This document shows positions 1-10,416 of a stretch of DNA of 64,000 nt, piece by piece. The notes under the pieces are model-generated. The model was given only the letters and a program-made list of their open reading frames with translations. It was not told the DNA's origin and did no database searches. Position 1 is the stretch's first letter. Every line of letters starts with the position of its first letter. Source of the DNA: Nocardia tengchongensis (lineage in GTDB: Bacteria > Actinomycetota > Actinomycetes > Mycobacteriales > Mycobacteriaceae); contig NZ_CP074371.1 of the NCBI RefSeq assembly GCF_018362975.1, forward strand, positions 5,704,001 to 5,768,000, read 5' to 3'. The position numbers and the translations under genes are program-made.

Positions 1-178
1 CTGGCAGGTCGATGCCCAGATGCCGAGTAACCTCACCCAGCGCGTTATCCAGTGCCACCCGCATGGACCCCGGCTGGGGGCGCAGCCGGACAACGGTGTC
101 CTTCCAGCGGATTTCGACGCGGCAGACCTGGTCACCGCGGGCTGACCCAGCCGCTGATGAACATCTGCACTCGGGCAC
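1..178 (-). CDS. Possible partial coding frame leaving the window
   Basis: An open frame on the minus strand runs off the left edge. Third codon positions are almost all G or C, as in real genes here, and the peptide includes VEIRWKDTVVRLRPQPGSM followed by a helix-like stretch. Only about 50 residues are visible and no family was recognised. The start is uncertain: a GTG at 178 lies too close to a GAGGGG motif, and the next in-frame ATG is at 64. It may be the N-terminal part of a gene whose body is outside the window. Confidence 0.3.
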   Translation of the reverse strand, partial: MPECRCSSAAGSARGDQVCRVEIRWKDTVVRLRPQPGSMRVALDNALGEVTRHLGIDLP

Positions 179-616
179 TCCCCCTCGACCGATCACGTCA
201 CCGTTCGATAGTTCGACGCCGCTGGCGTCGCGGATTGCTCGACCCGGATCATCGACCGAGCAGTCCGGCCACACCCGCGCGGGTGGCCATGCGATCCGAT
301 TGCTCGCTGCCGCAGATCGGCACTAGCGGTCGCGCAGCTCGTCACCGATGGCGGCCATGGACTGCCACCGGTGGATCTGGCACACAACACGTGCAGGTCG
401 GCGAGTCGGTACATGCCTTCACCACCGCCAGAGCCCGGCGCCCTTGCCGCGAGGCGCGCATCCATACGTGCTCATGGCATAACCATTTCCACCGTGACGA
501 TCCGATTGCCGCTCAGGCCGGGTGGATCGAAGAGATCTGCGGGAGGATCCACCCGGCCGCCGAGCACGGATGCACCGCTCGTAGTCAGCGAAGCAGGGCA
601 CCGATTCCGGAGTCGT
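179..616. other. No convincing gene; degenerate coding-like fragments
   Basis: No frame here has a start, ribosome binding site and family-like sequence together. On the minus strand a short frame ending at 325 (RWQSMAAIGDELRDR then stop) has a coding flavour, but it is cut off upstream by a stop and a frame change. I read this as decayed sequence with no identifiable function. Confidence 0.4.
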
Positions 617-981
617 CCACTATTGACCCCGGCCAGATGATCCGACGTGAGAATGCGGCGCGATAACCCGCCGGATCCCCGCCACGCTCCACGATCGGCT
701 CACCCACACCGCACCGTATCGAGATCCGGTGCCGGAGCGGCCCGAATCCCGCGTTGGTGGCACAAATCGGGAGTGTCCAGGCACGGAAGGTCACCGATAT
801 CCCCGAATTAGCTACACGATCGAGGTCGTCATGCAGAATGCGGGACAGAACCGGGCCCGACCGGTCGGTGAACCTTCATGGGATGAAATGACCGCTCTGA
901 TGGGATCGACCGTGCACGAGTTGCTCGCGCAGGTCCTCGCGCGCTACGGCAGCATCGACGTCTTCATCGCCCGTCTGCACG
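617..981. repeat. Left copy of a long inverted repeat (5' region plus gene start)
   Basis: The reverse complement of 617-836 matches 4335-4550 at roughly 90 percent identity, and 930-981 matches 4291-4342 without visible difference. The right copy lacks about 88 bases corresponding to roughly 842-929 here. This copy spans the upstream region and the first ~50 codons of the gene at 831-1142. Differences between copies fall on all codon positions of the longest frame in the upstream part, so that part looks noncoding. No transposase or terminal target duplication was seen. Confidence 0.85.
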
Positions 982-1142
982 TTCTGCTGGACACACCCAC
1001 AGTCGTGCGCCCTGTCGCGGTGGCGTCCTCGGCCGGTGGCCGGCACCGGCTCGCCGAGCCCACGCGCAGAAGGCCGATGACTACCGGAGCCCCGCCTCGC
1101 CTGCTTGGCCGAAATCTGTCAGGAAACCCCATCACCGGCTGA
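831..1142 (+). CDS. Hypothetical small protein, 103 aa
   Basis: Starts at ATG 831 with GAGG about five bases upstream and ends 28 bases before a perfect hairpin, which supports a real transcription unit. The N-terminal 60 residues look folded and helical (MTALMGSTVHELLAQVLARY, then GSIDVFIARLHVLLD); the C-terminal 40 residues are basic and low in complexity and may reflect a frame change. No family was recognised. Its upstream region and 5' half are duplicated in inverted orientation at 4291-4550, where the copy has an internal deletion and cannot encode the same protein. Confidence 0.45.
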   Translation: MQNAGQNRARPVGEPSWDEMTALMGSTVHELLAQVLARYGSIDVFIARLHVLLDTPTVVRPVAVASSAGGRHRLAEPTRRRPMTTGAPPRLLGRNLSGNPITG

Positions 1143-1169
1143 GCGCTTCGGGGCAGCCGAGGATGCCCG

Positions 1170-1203
1170 TTGCCGTCGAGAATGGGAGTTCTCGACGGCA
1201 ACC
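1170..1203 (+). terminator. Perfect 14-bp-stem hairpin
   Basis: GTTGCCGTCGAGAA and its exact reverse complement are separated by a six-base loop, 28 bases after the stop of the small gene ending at 1142. There is no T run, as is common for actinobacterial terminators. Confidence 0.65.
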
Positions 1204-1583
1204 CTGTGGAACGGCGTGCGCGCCTCAGCGTTCGCAGCCAGGGCTAGCGGGCATGGGGCGTGCACCCCGGCCATGGCATCGGGCCAGCGATGAACTCCAG
1301 TGCCGATCCTGCGGGCACGCGCTGCACCTTGTCTCGCGACTGATACCGAAATACTCTGGCCAGCAAGGATTTCCGTTCGACCGGTACCTAGTGGGACGAA
1401 CCTGTGGGGTCGACCGGTCGAGACCGTCGACGCAGCCACCCGCGCCGGTGGGCGCGGCAGGGTCGGGATAGGATCGAACCGCTCGTCCCGTTTTCACGTG
1501 CTCCACGCTCCGCGATTGCAGTTCCTCAGAACGAATCGAATGGTGGTTCACCTCATGTGTATCGGGAAACTCGCGGTCGCCGG
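1204..1583. other. Intergenic stretch, nothing recognised
   Basis: About 380 bases with no supportable gene on either strand. It presumably holds the promoter of the acyltransferase remnant that starts near 1584. Confidence 0.4.
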
Positions 1584-2450
1584 GTGAGTCTCGGCGGTCT
1601 GGTGACAGGTCATCTCGCCGCGGGCGTGCCCGGTGCGGTCGATTTCGCGCGTCGCCGCCTCACCGGGGACTACCGGCTAGACGAGTTCGGCCTCGACAAG
1701 CACCTGCTGGAGTCGCTGATCCTGCCGGCCCTGCGGCCGCTGTCGCAGCTGTGGTTCCGAGTGCAGGTCGCCGGCATCGAGAATCTCCCCGAGTCCGGGG
1801 GCGCGCTGATCGTGGCCAACCACGCCGGCGTGCTGCCGCTGGACGGACTGATGCTGCAGGTGGCAGTGCACGATCACCATCCCGAGCATCGGGCGCTGCG
1901 CCTGCTGGCCGCCGACCTCGTCTTCGAGCTGCCGATCGTGAGCGCGCTGGCCCGCAGGGCCGGGCACACGCGGGCCTGCCCCACCGGCGCCGAGCGGTTG
2001 TTGCGCACCGGCGAGCTGGCGGGGGTGTTCCCCTAGGGCTTCAAGGGCGTCGGCAAGCCCTACCGCGCGCGGTACAAACTGCAGCGGTTCGGGCGCGGCG
2101 GCTTCGCCTCGGTAGCGCTGAAGACCGGTGTGCCGCTCATCCCGTGCTCGATCGTCGGCTCGGAGGAGATCTACCCGAAGCTGGCCGACCTCACCCCGCT
2201 GGCCCGGCTGCTCGGGCTGCCGCACTTCCCGGCGACGCCGCTGTTCCCGCACCTGGGCGTGCTGGGCGCGATCCCGCTGCCGTCGAAGTGGCACATCGAG
2301 TTCGGTGAGCCCATCCCCACCGCCACCTACGGGCCGCAGGCCGCCGACGATCCGATAACCATGTTCGAGGTCAGCGATAAGGTCCGCGAAACGATCCAGC
2401 ACGCGCTGCACAAGCGGCTGACCCAGCGCCGCAATCCGTTCGCGGGCTAG
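1584..2450 (+). pseudogene. 1-acylglycerol-3-phosphate acyltransferase-like gene with in-frame amber stop
   Basis: The frame from GTG 1584 to 2450 encodes a PlsC-type membrane-associated acyltransferase of the long actinobacterial type (compare M. tuberculosis Rv0502), which would transfer acyl groups from acyl-CoA or acyl-ACP to a lysophospholipid. Motif I (NHAGVLPLD) is intact. At 2034-2036 the frame reads VFP-TAG-GFKG where the family has FPEG, so a single G-to-T change replaces the conserved glutamate of motif III with a stop. The downstream half (GKPYRARYKLQRFGRGGF onwards) is well conserved to the normal end, so the mutation looks recent. Only a truncated 150-residue product is expected without suppression. 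Confidence 0.85.
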
Positions 2451-2931
2451 CGATATCCGACCCGGGGTTCGTGCACCGCCAGGGGTATCGAACGAGGCCG
2501 CGACCGGCGATCGTTCGTTTCCGGACATCGGCCGACCGGCGCGCTTACTCGCAGATGTCGAATTCTCCTGCCAGACCGACCACTTCGAGTATCCGTGTAA
2601 GGCAGTAGGAGCCCTCGATACGCAGCGCGCAGTGGCGCCCCGGGCCATGACCGATGGCGAGGTCCCCGCAGCCGGCGTGGTGCTGGTGGACGATACCGGC
2701 TGCGAGGACTCCGACTCCATCGTCGCATCGGTGTGCACAGAGCAACGGTGGCTCCGCCCGGGAATGCCGGTGAGGGAGCTGGTCACCCGCACCCGCGACC
2801 GGACTCCGGCGACGACCGCGTCACCGACAGCGGCGACTACCTCGGCCGCATCGCCCGCCAGTTGACGCGACCGCTCATGACGATCGTCGACCAATTCGGT
2901 TGGACCGCGATGGGTTCCCGCGTTGTATCGC
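2451..2931. other. Intergenic region with a possible STAS-domain remnant
   Basis: No intact gene is convincing. On the minus strand a frame from 2745 to 2545 ends in LTRILEVVGLAGEFDICE, which resembles the last helix of STAS anti-sigma-antagonist domains (typically rvLeltGl...). Its upstream half does not fit well in one frame, so if real it is a broken remnant. This is inference from a short similarity. Confidence 0.25.
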
Positions 2932-3135
2932 TCAGTCGTGGATGTGTGAGTGATCGTCGAGTAGGTCGCTTTGATGCACATGGCTGTGCGAATGCACAGT
3001 CCCATCCTCGTGTGTATGGGTGTGCTCATGCTCGGTGTGATCGTGCTCGTGCGTGCTGTGCACGTGAGTATGGGTGAGGGTGCTGTGACTGTGCGCGTGG
3101 GCATGGGGCTCGACGTGCGGGTGTGCGTCGGTCAT
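2932..3135 (-). CDS. Histidine-rich small protein, 67 aa, probable metal binding
   Basis: From ATG 3135, preceded by AGGAATAGGG, the protein is dominated by His-X-His runs mixed with Thr, Ser, Glu and Asp (for example PHAHAHSHSTLTHTHVH and HDHTEHEHTHTHE). There is no signal peptide or membrane segment. Such peptides usually buffer or chaperone Zn, Ni, Co or Cu in the cytoplasm. It differs from the second His-rich protein at 41124-41422, which has a regular repeat with cysteine. Composition is biased, so homology assignment is unsafe, but the start, ribosome site and uniform composition to the stop support a real gene. Confidence 0.65.
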   Translation of the reverse strand: MTDAHPHVEPHAHAHSHSTLTHTHVHSTHEHDHTEHEHTHTHEDGTVHSHSHVHQSDLLDDHSHIHD

Positions 3136-3247
3136 ATCCCTATTCCTCTTCCGCATCGAGTGAGTTCAACGGCAATACATACATACCACCGGGGCGTTCC
3201 GGACCTGGCTCAGCGATGCCGCCCGAGACAACCGATCGGTCGGTCTT

Positions 3248-3267
3248 AAGGGGCCTTTGGACCCTCC
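3248..3267 (+). promoter_or_regulatory. DosR-like box
   Basis: AAGGGGCCTTTGGACCCTCC lies 34 bases before the start of the membrane protein at 3301. It has the GGG-N2-four-base centre-N2-CCC layout of DosR (DevR) boxes that control hypoxia and nitric-oxide genes in mycobacteria. Similar motifs occur at 13660 and 17357. Confidence 0.45.
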
Positions 3268-3300
3268 TGCGGGTCAGCCCGGGCCGACAGGATTCGATGC

Positions 3301-4107
3301 ATGATCGACGAAACCTCGAGCGCCCCCGCTGACACGCCATCGGCCATCACGACCGAACCCGCGCCGCCGGCCGCGGACACCGCGCGCCGGTGGTTCGAAA
3401 TCGCCTTCGATTCCACCTATCTCGTCACCATCTGGACCCTGGTGATCGCGATGACGCGAGAGCGCGGGCGAGTCCGCGAATCCGACCGCCGCACCGCCGG
3501 GTTGCTCCGACGCGCGTTCCTCATGCTCGCGATCGGCGATACCGCGCATGTCGGATTCCGGGTCCTGGCGCTGACCCGCGGCGACAACAAGGCGACCGTC
3601 ACCTGGCTGGGCAAGCGGACCAGCCTGCTCGGAATCGGCGAGATGATGTCCTCGATCACCATGACCTTCTTCTACGTGCTGACCTTGGACGCCTGGCGCG
3701 TCCGGTTCGGCAAGGCATGGACCCGATTCACCAAGCTGCTACTCGGGGCCGGCGCGGTGCGCGTCGTCGCATTGGCGGCCCCGCAGAACGAATGGGATCA
3801 GCCGACACCGCCGCAGAAGTGGTCGGTCTACCGCAATGTTCCACTGCTGGTCTTGGGCTTGGGGCAGGCGTTCCTGATCAAACGCGATGCCCGCCGCACC
3901 GGAGACCGGACCCTCGCCCGGGTAGGTGACGCAATGCTGGCGTCGTTCACGTTCTATACGCCGGTGGTCCTGTTCGCCCGCCGCGTACCCGCCCTCGGCG
4001 CGTTGATGATCCCGAAGACGATCGCCTACGTGGCGATGGCAATCCAGGTCTATCGCGGCTTCTACCGGCCTGCACCGGCAGACCACGACAAGCAGCATCG
4101 GGACTGA
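3301..4107 (+). CDS. Integral membrane protein, 268 aa, unknown function
   Basis: ATG 3301 opens a protein with a 30-residue Pro/Ala-rich cytoplasmic N-terminus followed by about six to seven hydrophobic segments (YLVTIWTLVIAM, LLRRAFLMLAIGDTAHVGF, MMSSITMTFFYVLTLDAW, LLGAGAVRVVALAA, VPLLVLGLGQAFLI, MLASFTFYTPVVLFA, ALMIPKTIAYVAMAIQV). The GDTAHVGFR motif and the spacing of segments look like a defined but uncharacterised membrane family. The short charged tail HDKQHRD is probably cytoplasmic. A DosR-like box just upstream hints at induction under hypoxia or NO. No enzyme motif was seen. Confidence 0.8.
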   Translation: MIDETSSAPADTPSAITTEPAPPAADTARRWFEIAFDSTYLVTIWTLVIAMTRERGRVRESDRRTAGLLRRAFLMLAIGDTAHVGFRVLALTRGDNKATVTWLGKRTSLLGIGEMMSSITMTFFYVLTLDAWRVRFGKAWTRFTKLLLGAGAVRVVALAAPQNEWDQPTPPQKWSVYRNVPLLVLGLGQAFLIKRDARRTGDRTLARVGDAMLASFTFYTPVVLFARRVPALGALMIPKTIAYVAMAIQVYRGFYRPAPADHDKQHRD

Positions 4108-4290
4108 GCCCTCGCACACGGACGGTTCGCGGGTGCGGCCGTCCTGGCGCCCTGAATTTGACGCGACGGACCACCACGATGCCACACTGCACGGGCGACC
4201 CTGTTGCGCCGCGTCATTCGCGTTCTATCAGCCTTCCTACTGGTGACAGTCGTGGGCACGATGGCTCCGCGACACGCCCGGACCGTGCAG
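4108..4290. other. Intergenic spacer
   Basis: No gene seen. A plus-strand stretch around 4204-4260 has a signal-peptide-like flavour but no continuation, because it runs into the inverted repeat. Confidence 0.35.
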
Positions 4291-4550
4291 ACGGGCGATG
4301 AAGACGTCGATGCTGCCGTAGCGCGCGAGGACCTGCGTTCTGCAACGACAATCTCGATCACTTAGCTAATTCCGAGATATCAGTGACCTTCCGTGCCTGG
4401 ACACTCTCGATTCGTGCCACCAACGCGGTATTCGGGCGGCTCCAGCCCAGGATCTCGATACGGTGCGGTGCGGGTGAGCCGATCGTGGGGCGCGGCGGGA
4501 ATCCGGCGGGTTATCGCGCCGCATTCTCACGTCGGATCACCCCGGCCGGG
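4291..4550. repeat. Right copy of the long inverted repeat, with internal deletion
   Basis: Reverse-complement partner of 617-981. Read on the minus strand, 4342-4291 reproduces the coding segment CAGGTCCTCGCGCGCTACGG onwards of the gene at 831, but about 88 bases between the start codon and this segment are missing. The upstream regulatory part (4335-4550) is kept at about 90 percent identity. The copy is therefore a truncated, presumably nonfunctional duplicate of a gene start. Confidence 0.85.
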
Positions 4551-4683
4551 GTCAACCGTCGCACCCTCAGGTGGCGCCGGCGCCCGGAACCTGGTGCGGT
4601 GCAGAACGTGCGCTATTGCCGATGGAGCGGATACAGGTCGGCGTCCAGGTCTCCAGTGATGACGCGCGCCTCCGATAGCCTCA

Positions 4684-5892
4684 GTGTTCGTGCCGACGTT
4701 CTTCCCTCCGATCGATCCGTATGCCGACGGCCTGCTCCAGGTCGGCGAGGGTAATCAGATGTACTGGTGTGCTAGTGGCAATCCCGTTGGCCGGCCGGTG
4801 CTGGTGGTGCATGGCGGGCCGGGCAGCGGGAGCAGCGCGCGAGCCCGGAAGTCGTTCGACCCGAACCTTTTCCGGATCGTGCAGTTCGACCAGCGCGGGT
4901 GCGGACGCAGCATTCCGAACGCCGCCGACCCGAGCACGGACATGACGGTGAACACCACCGAGCACCTGATCGCCGATATGGAGCGCCTGCGCATCCACCT
5001 CGGCATCGACCGCTGGCTGCTGTACGGCGGTTCCTGGGGCTCGACGCTTATCCTCGCTTACGCCCAGCGGTACCCGCAGCGGGTCACCGGGATCGTATTG
5101 GTCGGAGTCACCACCACGCGCCGCCGCGAGATCGACTGGCTGTACCGGGGTCTCGCGCGGCTGCGGCCTGCCGAATGGGCGCGGTTCCGAGCCGCGCTCC
5201 CCGGCGACGGCGACCTGGTCGAGGGCTACCGGCAGCTACTCGAACACCCGGACCCCGCGGTTCGCCGCAGCGCCGCGATCGAGTGGTGTCACTGGGAGGA
5301 CGCGGTCATCGCACACGAATCCCAGGGCAGTCCAGGGCAATACAGCGCCGTGCCCGACACCGCCATGCTCGCCTTCGTCCGGATCTGCACCCACTACTTC
5401 GCGCACGCGGCGTGGCTCGACGAAGGGGTGCTGTTGCGCGAAGCCGTGCGGCTGGCGGGGATACCCGGCGAACTGATTCACGGCCGCCTCGATCTCAGCG
5501 GCCCACTCGAAACCGCGTGGGAGCTCGTCGAGGCCTGGCCGGACGCACGCCTGCACGTCATCGACGACTCCGGCCACACCGGCAGCCCCGCGATGGGCGA
5601 GGCGCTCGCGGTCGCCATCGCCCGCTTCGCGGGCAGGCGTGGGTCGCCGAAGGGCCGCGGTGTGGGGCAGGCGCCGCCCGGGACCACGTCATCCAGCGGC
5701 TCTTCGCCGCCGGTCTCAGACTCCAGGGCGTGGTCGCCAGGGCGCGCACTCTCCCGAAGTACGGCAACGTCTCTCGGATGTGATCAACGAACTGCAGGAT
5801 GTGGTCCAGGAGAGCCATTTCCAGCGCCGTCCGCTGGGGGCCAAGATCGACCACGGGTCCGGACCGGACGAGAACCGGCTGCGCCCCGCTGA
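4684..5892 (+). CDS. pip: Proline iminopeptidase (S33) with aberrant C-terminal extension
   Basis: A cytoplasmic alpha/beta-hydrolase that removes N-terminal proline from peptides. Visible features are the oxyanion loop HGGPGSG (residues ~40-46), QFDQRGCGRS, the nucleophile elbow GGSWGS (~118), the acid region HGRLD and the catalytic His in DDSGHTG near residue 300. Family members end close to the AIARFAG motif near residue 318; this frame continues about 85 residues further in Ser/Pro/Arg-rich sequence. That extension is not protein-like because it reads out of frame through a sensor-kinase fragment (5682-5815). The native stop seems to have been lost at a deletion junction. The peptidase core is complete and may still be active. 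GTG 4684 or GTG 4690 could be the start; no clear ribosome site. Confidence 0.85.
   Translation: MFVPTFFPPIDPYADGLLQVGEGNQMYWCASGNPVGRPVLVVHGGPGSGSSARARKSFDPNLFRIVQFDQRGCGRSIPNAADPSTDMTVNTTEHLIADMERLRIHLGIDRWLLYGGSWGSTLILAYAQRYPQRVTGIVLVGVTTTRRREIDWLYRGLARLRPAEWARFRAALPGDGDLVEGYRQLLEHPDPAVRRSAAIEWCHWEDAVIAHESQGSPGQYSAVPDTAMLAFVRICTHYFAHAAWLDEGVLLREAVRLAGIPGELIHGRLDLSGPLETAWELVEAWPDARLHVIDDSGHTGSPAMGEALAVAIARFAGRRGSPKGRGVGQAPPGTTSSSGSSPPVSDSRAWSPGRALSRSTATSLGCDQRTAGCGPGEPFPAPSAGGQDRPRVRTGREPAAPR
5682..5815 (+). pseudogene. DosS/DosT-like sensor histidine kinase fragment
   Basis: In one frame the DNA reads DHVIQRLFAAGLRLQGVVARAR (5682-5747) and, after a one-base shift near 5748, PEVRQRLSDVINELQDVVQES (5753-5815). 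Together these match the dimerisation and phosphoacceptor region of DevS/DosT kinases (DHVIQRLFAIGLALQG... PEVQQRLSDVVDDLQDVIQEI), including the conserved DHVIQRLF box whose histidine is phosphorylated. Everything N- and C-terminal is missing. The fragment lies in the tail of the iminopeptidase frame. Another fragment of such a kinase, the extreme N-terminus, lies 12 kb away at 17648. Confidence 0.75.
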
Positions 5893-5920
5893 GAACTCCA
5901 TTTCTGCCGGGCGCAGCCCG
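5876..5920. terminator. Hairpin between convergent genes
   Basis: CTGCGCCC (5879-5886) and GGGCGCAG (5909-5916) can pair as the core of a stem, extended by flanking G/C pairs, between the iminopeptidase frame and the 3' end of hsaC. Probably a bidirectional terminator. Confidence 0.4.
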
Positions 5921-5927
5921 TCTGTCG

Positions 5928-8032
<2,105 letters not shown>

Positions 8033-8086
8033 CTCGCGGGATGCTCCTGACTATCGGGTGACGGGCGACCCCGACCACCACATAAC

Positions 8087-8100
8087 TAGAACTGGTTCTA
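8087..8100. promoter_or_regulatory. KstR operator
   Basis: TAGAACTGGTTCTA, embedded in the 16-base palindrome at 8086-8101, fits the KstR consensus TNNAACNNGTTNNA exactly. It sits in the 209-bp divergent region between hsaA and kshA and should repress both sides until a sterol-derived CoA thioester binds KstR. Confidence 0.9.
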
Positions 8101-8241
8101 GTGAATATTGAGCATGGGCCGCCGTGGCGGTAGTGGATTAAACGCCCTAAAGAATGGACTTTTGACCATTGCTCAGCCGTCGCGAGATACCTCAAGCTGT
8201 CACCGTTCTGAAACAAGTTCCACCGTGTCGAGGAGTGAGTG

Positions 8242-9444
8242 ATGGTGACAATCCCCCAGGGCCGCGGCAGGAAAGTCCGCGAGATCGACGTGGGCTCGAT
8301 GCCGAACCGGTACGCCCGAGGCTGGCACTGTCTCGGCCTCGCCGAAACCTTCCGCGACGGTGAACCGCACGCGGTCAACGCATTCGGCAGCAAGCTGGTC
8401 GTCTGGGCCGGCAGCACGGGTGAGCTGAAGGTACTCGACGCCTACTGCCGGCACCTCGGAGGGGACCTCTCCATGGGAAAGGTCAAGGGCGACAATGTCG
8501 CCTGCCCTTTCCACGACTGGAGCTGGGGTGGCGACGGCAAGTGCAAGGACATCCCGTACGCGCGGCGTATACCCCCGCTGGCCCGCACCCGGTCGTGGCT
8601 CACCATGGAACGCAACGGGCAGCTGTTCGTCTGGCATGACCATGAGGGCAACCCGCCCGCGCCCGGAGTGACCATCCCGCACGCGCCGGGGGCCTACATC
8701 GACGCCGACGGCCGCGCCCTCGCCGAGCTGAATCCCACGTGGACGCCGTGGATCTGGAACTCGATCCTGATCGAGGGCTCCAACTGCCGTGAGATCATCG
8801 ACAACATCGTGGACATGGCCCACTTCTTCTACATCCACTACGCCTTCCCGACCTTCTTCAAGAACGTCTTCGAAGGCGAGGTCGCCACGCAGTATCTGGA
8901 GACCAAGGGCCGCCCCGATGTCGCGACCGGGGCCAAATACGGGGGCGAGACGCTGCTGACCTCGCAGGCCTCGTATTACGGTCCGTCCTACATGATCAAT
9001 CCGCTGCTCAACAGCTACGGCGGCTTCGAGGTGCGCAGTGTCCTGATCAACTGCCACTACCCGGTCACCCAGGACTCGTTCGTCCTGCAGTACGGCATCA
9101 GCATCGAAAAGCCCCGCGGCCTCCCGGACGAGGCCGCCGGGCAGCTCGCCGCCAAGATGACCGAGGGCATAGCCGCCGGCTTCCTGCAGGACGTGGAGAT
9201 CTGGAAGCACAAGTCCAAGATCGAGAACCCGCTGCTGTGCGACGAGGACGGCCCGGTCTACCAGCTGCGCCGCTGGTACGAACAGTTCTACGTGGACGTC
9301 GCCGACATCGACCCGAAGTCGGTGCAGCGCTTCGAATTCGAAGTCGACACGACCAGGGCCAATGAGGTCTGGGAGGCCGAGGTCGCCGAGAATCTGCGCA
9401 CGACACGGGAATCCGTTCCCGCCGGCCCGTCAACGGAAGCGTGA
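8242..9444 (+). CDS. kshA: 3-Ketosteroid 9-alpha-hydroxylase, Rieske oxygenase KshA
   Basis: 400 aa. The N-terminal Rieske domain shows CRHLGGDLSMGKVKGDNVAC followed by PFHDW, giving the Cys-X-His and Cys-X2-His ligands of the 2Fe-2S cluster (residues ~69-90). The C-terminal catalytic domain contains DNIVDMAHFFYIHYAFPTF with the mononuclear iron histidines. KshA with its reductase KshB (not here) hydroxylates C9 of 3-ketosteroids, leading to opening of ring B. ATG 8242 is chosen over the adjacent GTGs because GAGGAG lies six bases upstream. Divergent from hsaA across a KstR box, so presumably sterol induced. Confidence 0.95.
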   Translation: MVTIPQGRGRKVREIDVGSMPNRYARGWHCLGLAETFRDGEPHAVNAFGSKLVVWAGSTGELKVLDAYCRHLGGDLSMGKVKGDNVACPFHDWSWGGDGKCKDIPYARRIPPLARTRSWLTMERNGQLFVWHDHEGNPPAPGVTIPHAPGAYIDADGRALAELNPTWTPWIWNSILIEGSNCREIIDNIVDMAHFFYIHYAFPTFFKNVFEGEVATQYLETKGRPDVATGAKYGGETLLTSQASYYGPSYMINPLLNSYGGFEVRSVLINCHYPVTQDSFVLQYGISIEKPRGLPDEAAGQLAAKMTEGIAAGFLQDVEIWKHKSKIENPLLCDEDGPVYQLRRWYEQFYVDVADIDPKSVQRFEFEVDTTRANEVWEAEVAENLRTTRESVPAGPSTEA

Positions 9445-9470
9445 GGAGCTCCCGGACGTCGAACGCCGCA

Positions 9471-9493
9471 GCCCCATCCGGATCTGGTGGGGC
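9471..9493. terminator. Weak hairpin between convergent kshA and VIT1-type gene
   Basis: GCCCCA (9471-9476) pairs with TGGGGC (9488-9493) around an 11-base loop, in the 150-base convergent gap after kshA. No T run. Confidence 0.35.
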
Positions 9494-9594
9494 CCGCGAC
9501 GCCCATTGCCGCCAAGTTCTGTCACTGCCGCGGCCATTGCTTGATTATCAGCTCGAACAGCATCGAGCAGTCGCCACCCGACGGGCTCCCGCGA

Positions 9595-10338
9595 TCAGAT
9601 TCCCGCGACCCCGGCGAGGTGACCGATGCCGTAGGTGACGGCCATGGCCAGGGCGCCACCGATGACAATTCGGGCGACCGTGCGAGCATGGCCGGCCCCG
9701 CTCAGGTACGCGCTGAGGTTCCCGGTCAGCGCGAGTGCGAGCAGGACCGCGCCGAACGTGACAGGGATTCGCACCGACGCCGGTGTCAGCATGACCGCGA
9801 GCAGCGGAAGCAAAGCACCCATGGTGAATGCGACTGCGGACGCCAGCGCCGCATGCCGCGGGTTGGTCAGCTCATCCGGGTCGATCCCCAATTCGGCGTC
9901 GACATGCGCGGCGAAGGCATCATGCGCGGTCAGCTCTTCGGCGACGGTCTGCGCAGTGGCCGGGGACAGGCCCTTATTGCGATAGATGGCGGCAAGCTCG
10001 GCCAGTTCCTCCTCCGGGCTCTCGAGCAGTTCACGACGCTCTTTGGCCAGCAGCGCCTGCTCACTGTCACGCTGCGAACTGACCGAAACGTACTCACCGA
10101 GGGCCATCGCCACCGCACCCGCGGCCAGACCCGCGATACCAGCGGTGACGACAGGTCCGGTCTCGGTGGTCGCCGCCGCTACGCCGACAACGATGCCGGA
10201 TACCGACACAATGCCGTCGTTGGCGCCGAGCACCGCGGCCCGCAGCCAATTCAACCGGGACGATAACCCCGCACTGTGCGGCTCCCGCGCGTGCAAACCG
10301 CTATTGTCCAATGCAGCTTTCTCTGAATCCGTACGCAC
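9595..10338 (-). CDS. VIT1/CCC1-family Fe/Mn transporter
   Basis: 247 aa with the family layout: a first helix LRAAVLGANDGIVSVSGIVVGVAA, a second GIAGLAAGAVAMALGEYVSVSSQRDSE, a cytoplasmic helical domain rich in Glu (ELLESPEEELAELAAIY) that binds metal, and three C-terminal helices. In this family the protein exports or sequesters Fe2+ or Mn2+ in exchange for protons. The GTG start at 10338 has no visible ribosome site; TATTCT lies just upstream, so a leaderless transcript is possible. Confidence 0.9.
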   Translation of the reverse strand: MRTDSEKAALDNSGLHAREPHSAGLSSRLNWLRAAVLGANDGIVSVSGIVVGVAAATTETGPVVTAGIAGLAAGAVAMALGEYVSVSSQRDSEQALLAKERRELLESPEEELAELAAIYRNKGLSPATAQTVAEELTAHDAFAAHVDAELGIDPDELTNPRHAALASAVAFTMGALLPLLAVMLTPASVRIPVTFGAVLLALALTGNLSAYLSGAGHARTVARIVIGGALAMAVTYGIGHLAGVAGI

Positions 10339-10416
10339 ATCGCAGAGAATAGGGCCCGGCGGACCCGTCCGCCAGCAATGGCAGCCTCACCAATCTCAGG
10401 GCACCCTTGGCATCAA

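Noticed and set aside
615..794. Shared peptide (MTFRAWTL...) encoded by both inverted-repeat copies
   Set aside because: Differences between copies fall on first and second codon positions as often as on third, so this frame is not under protein selection.
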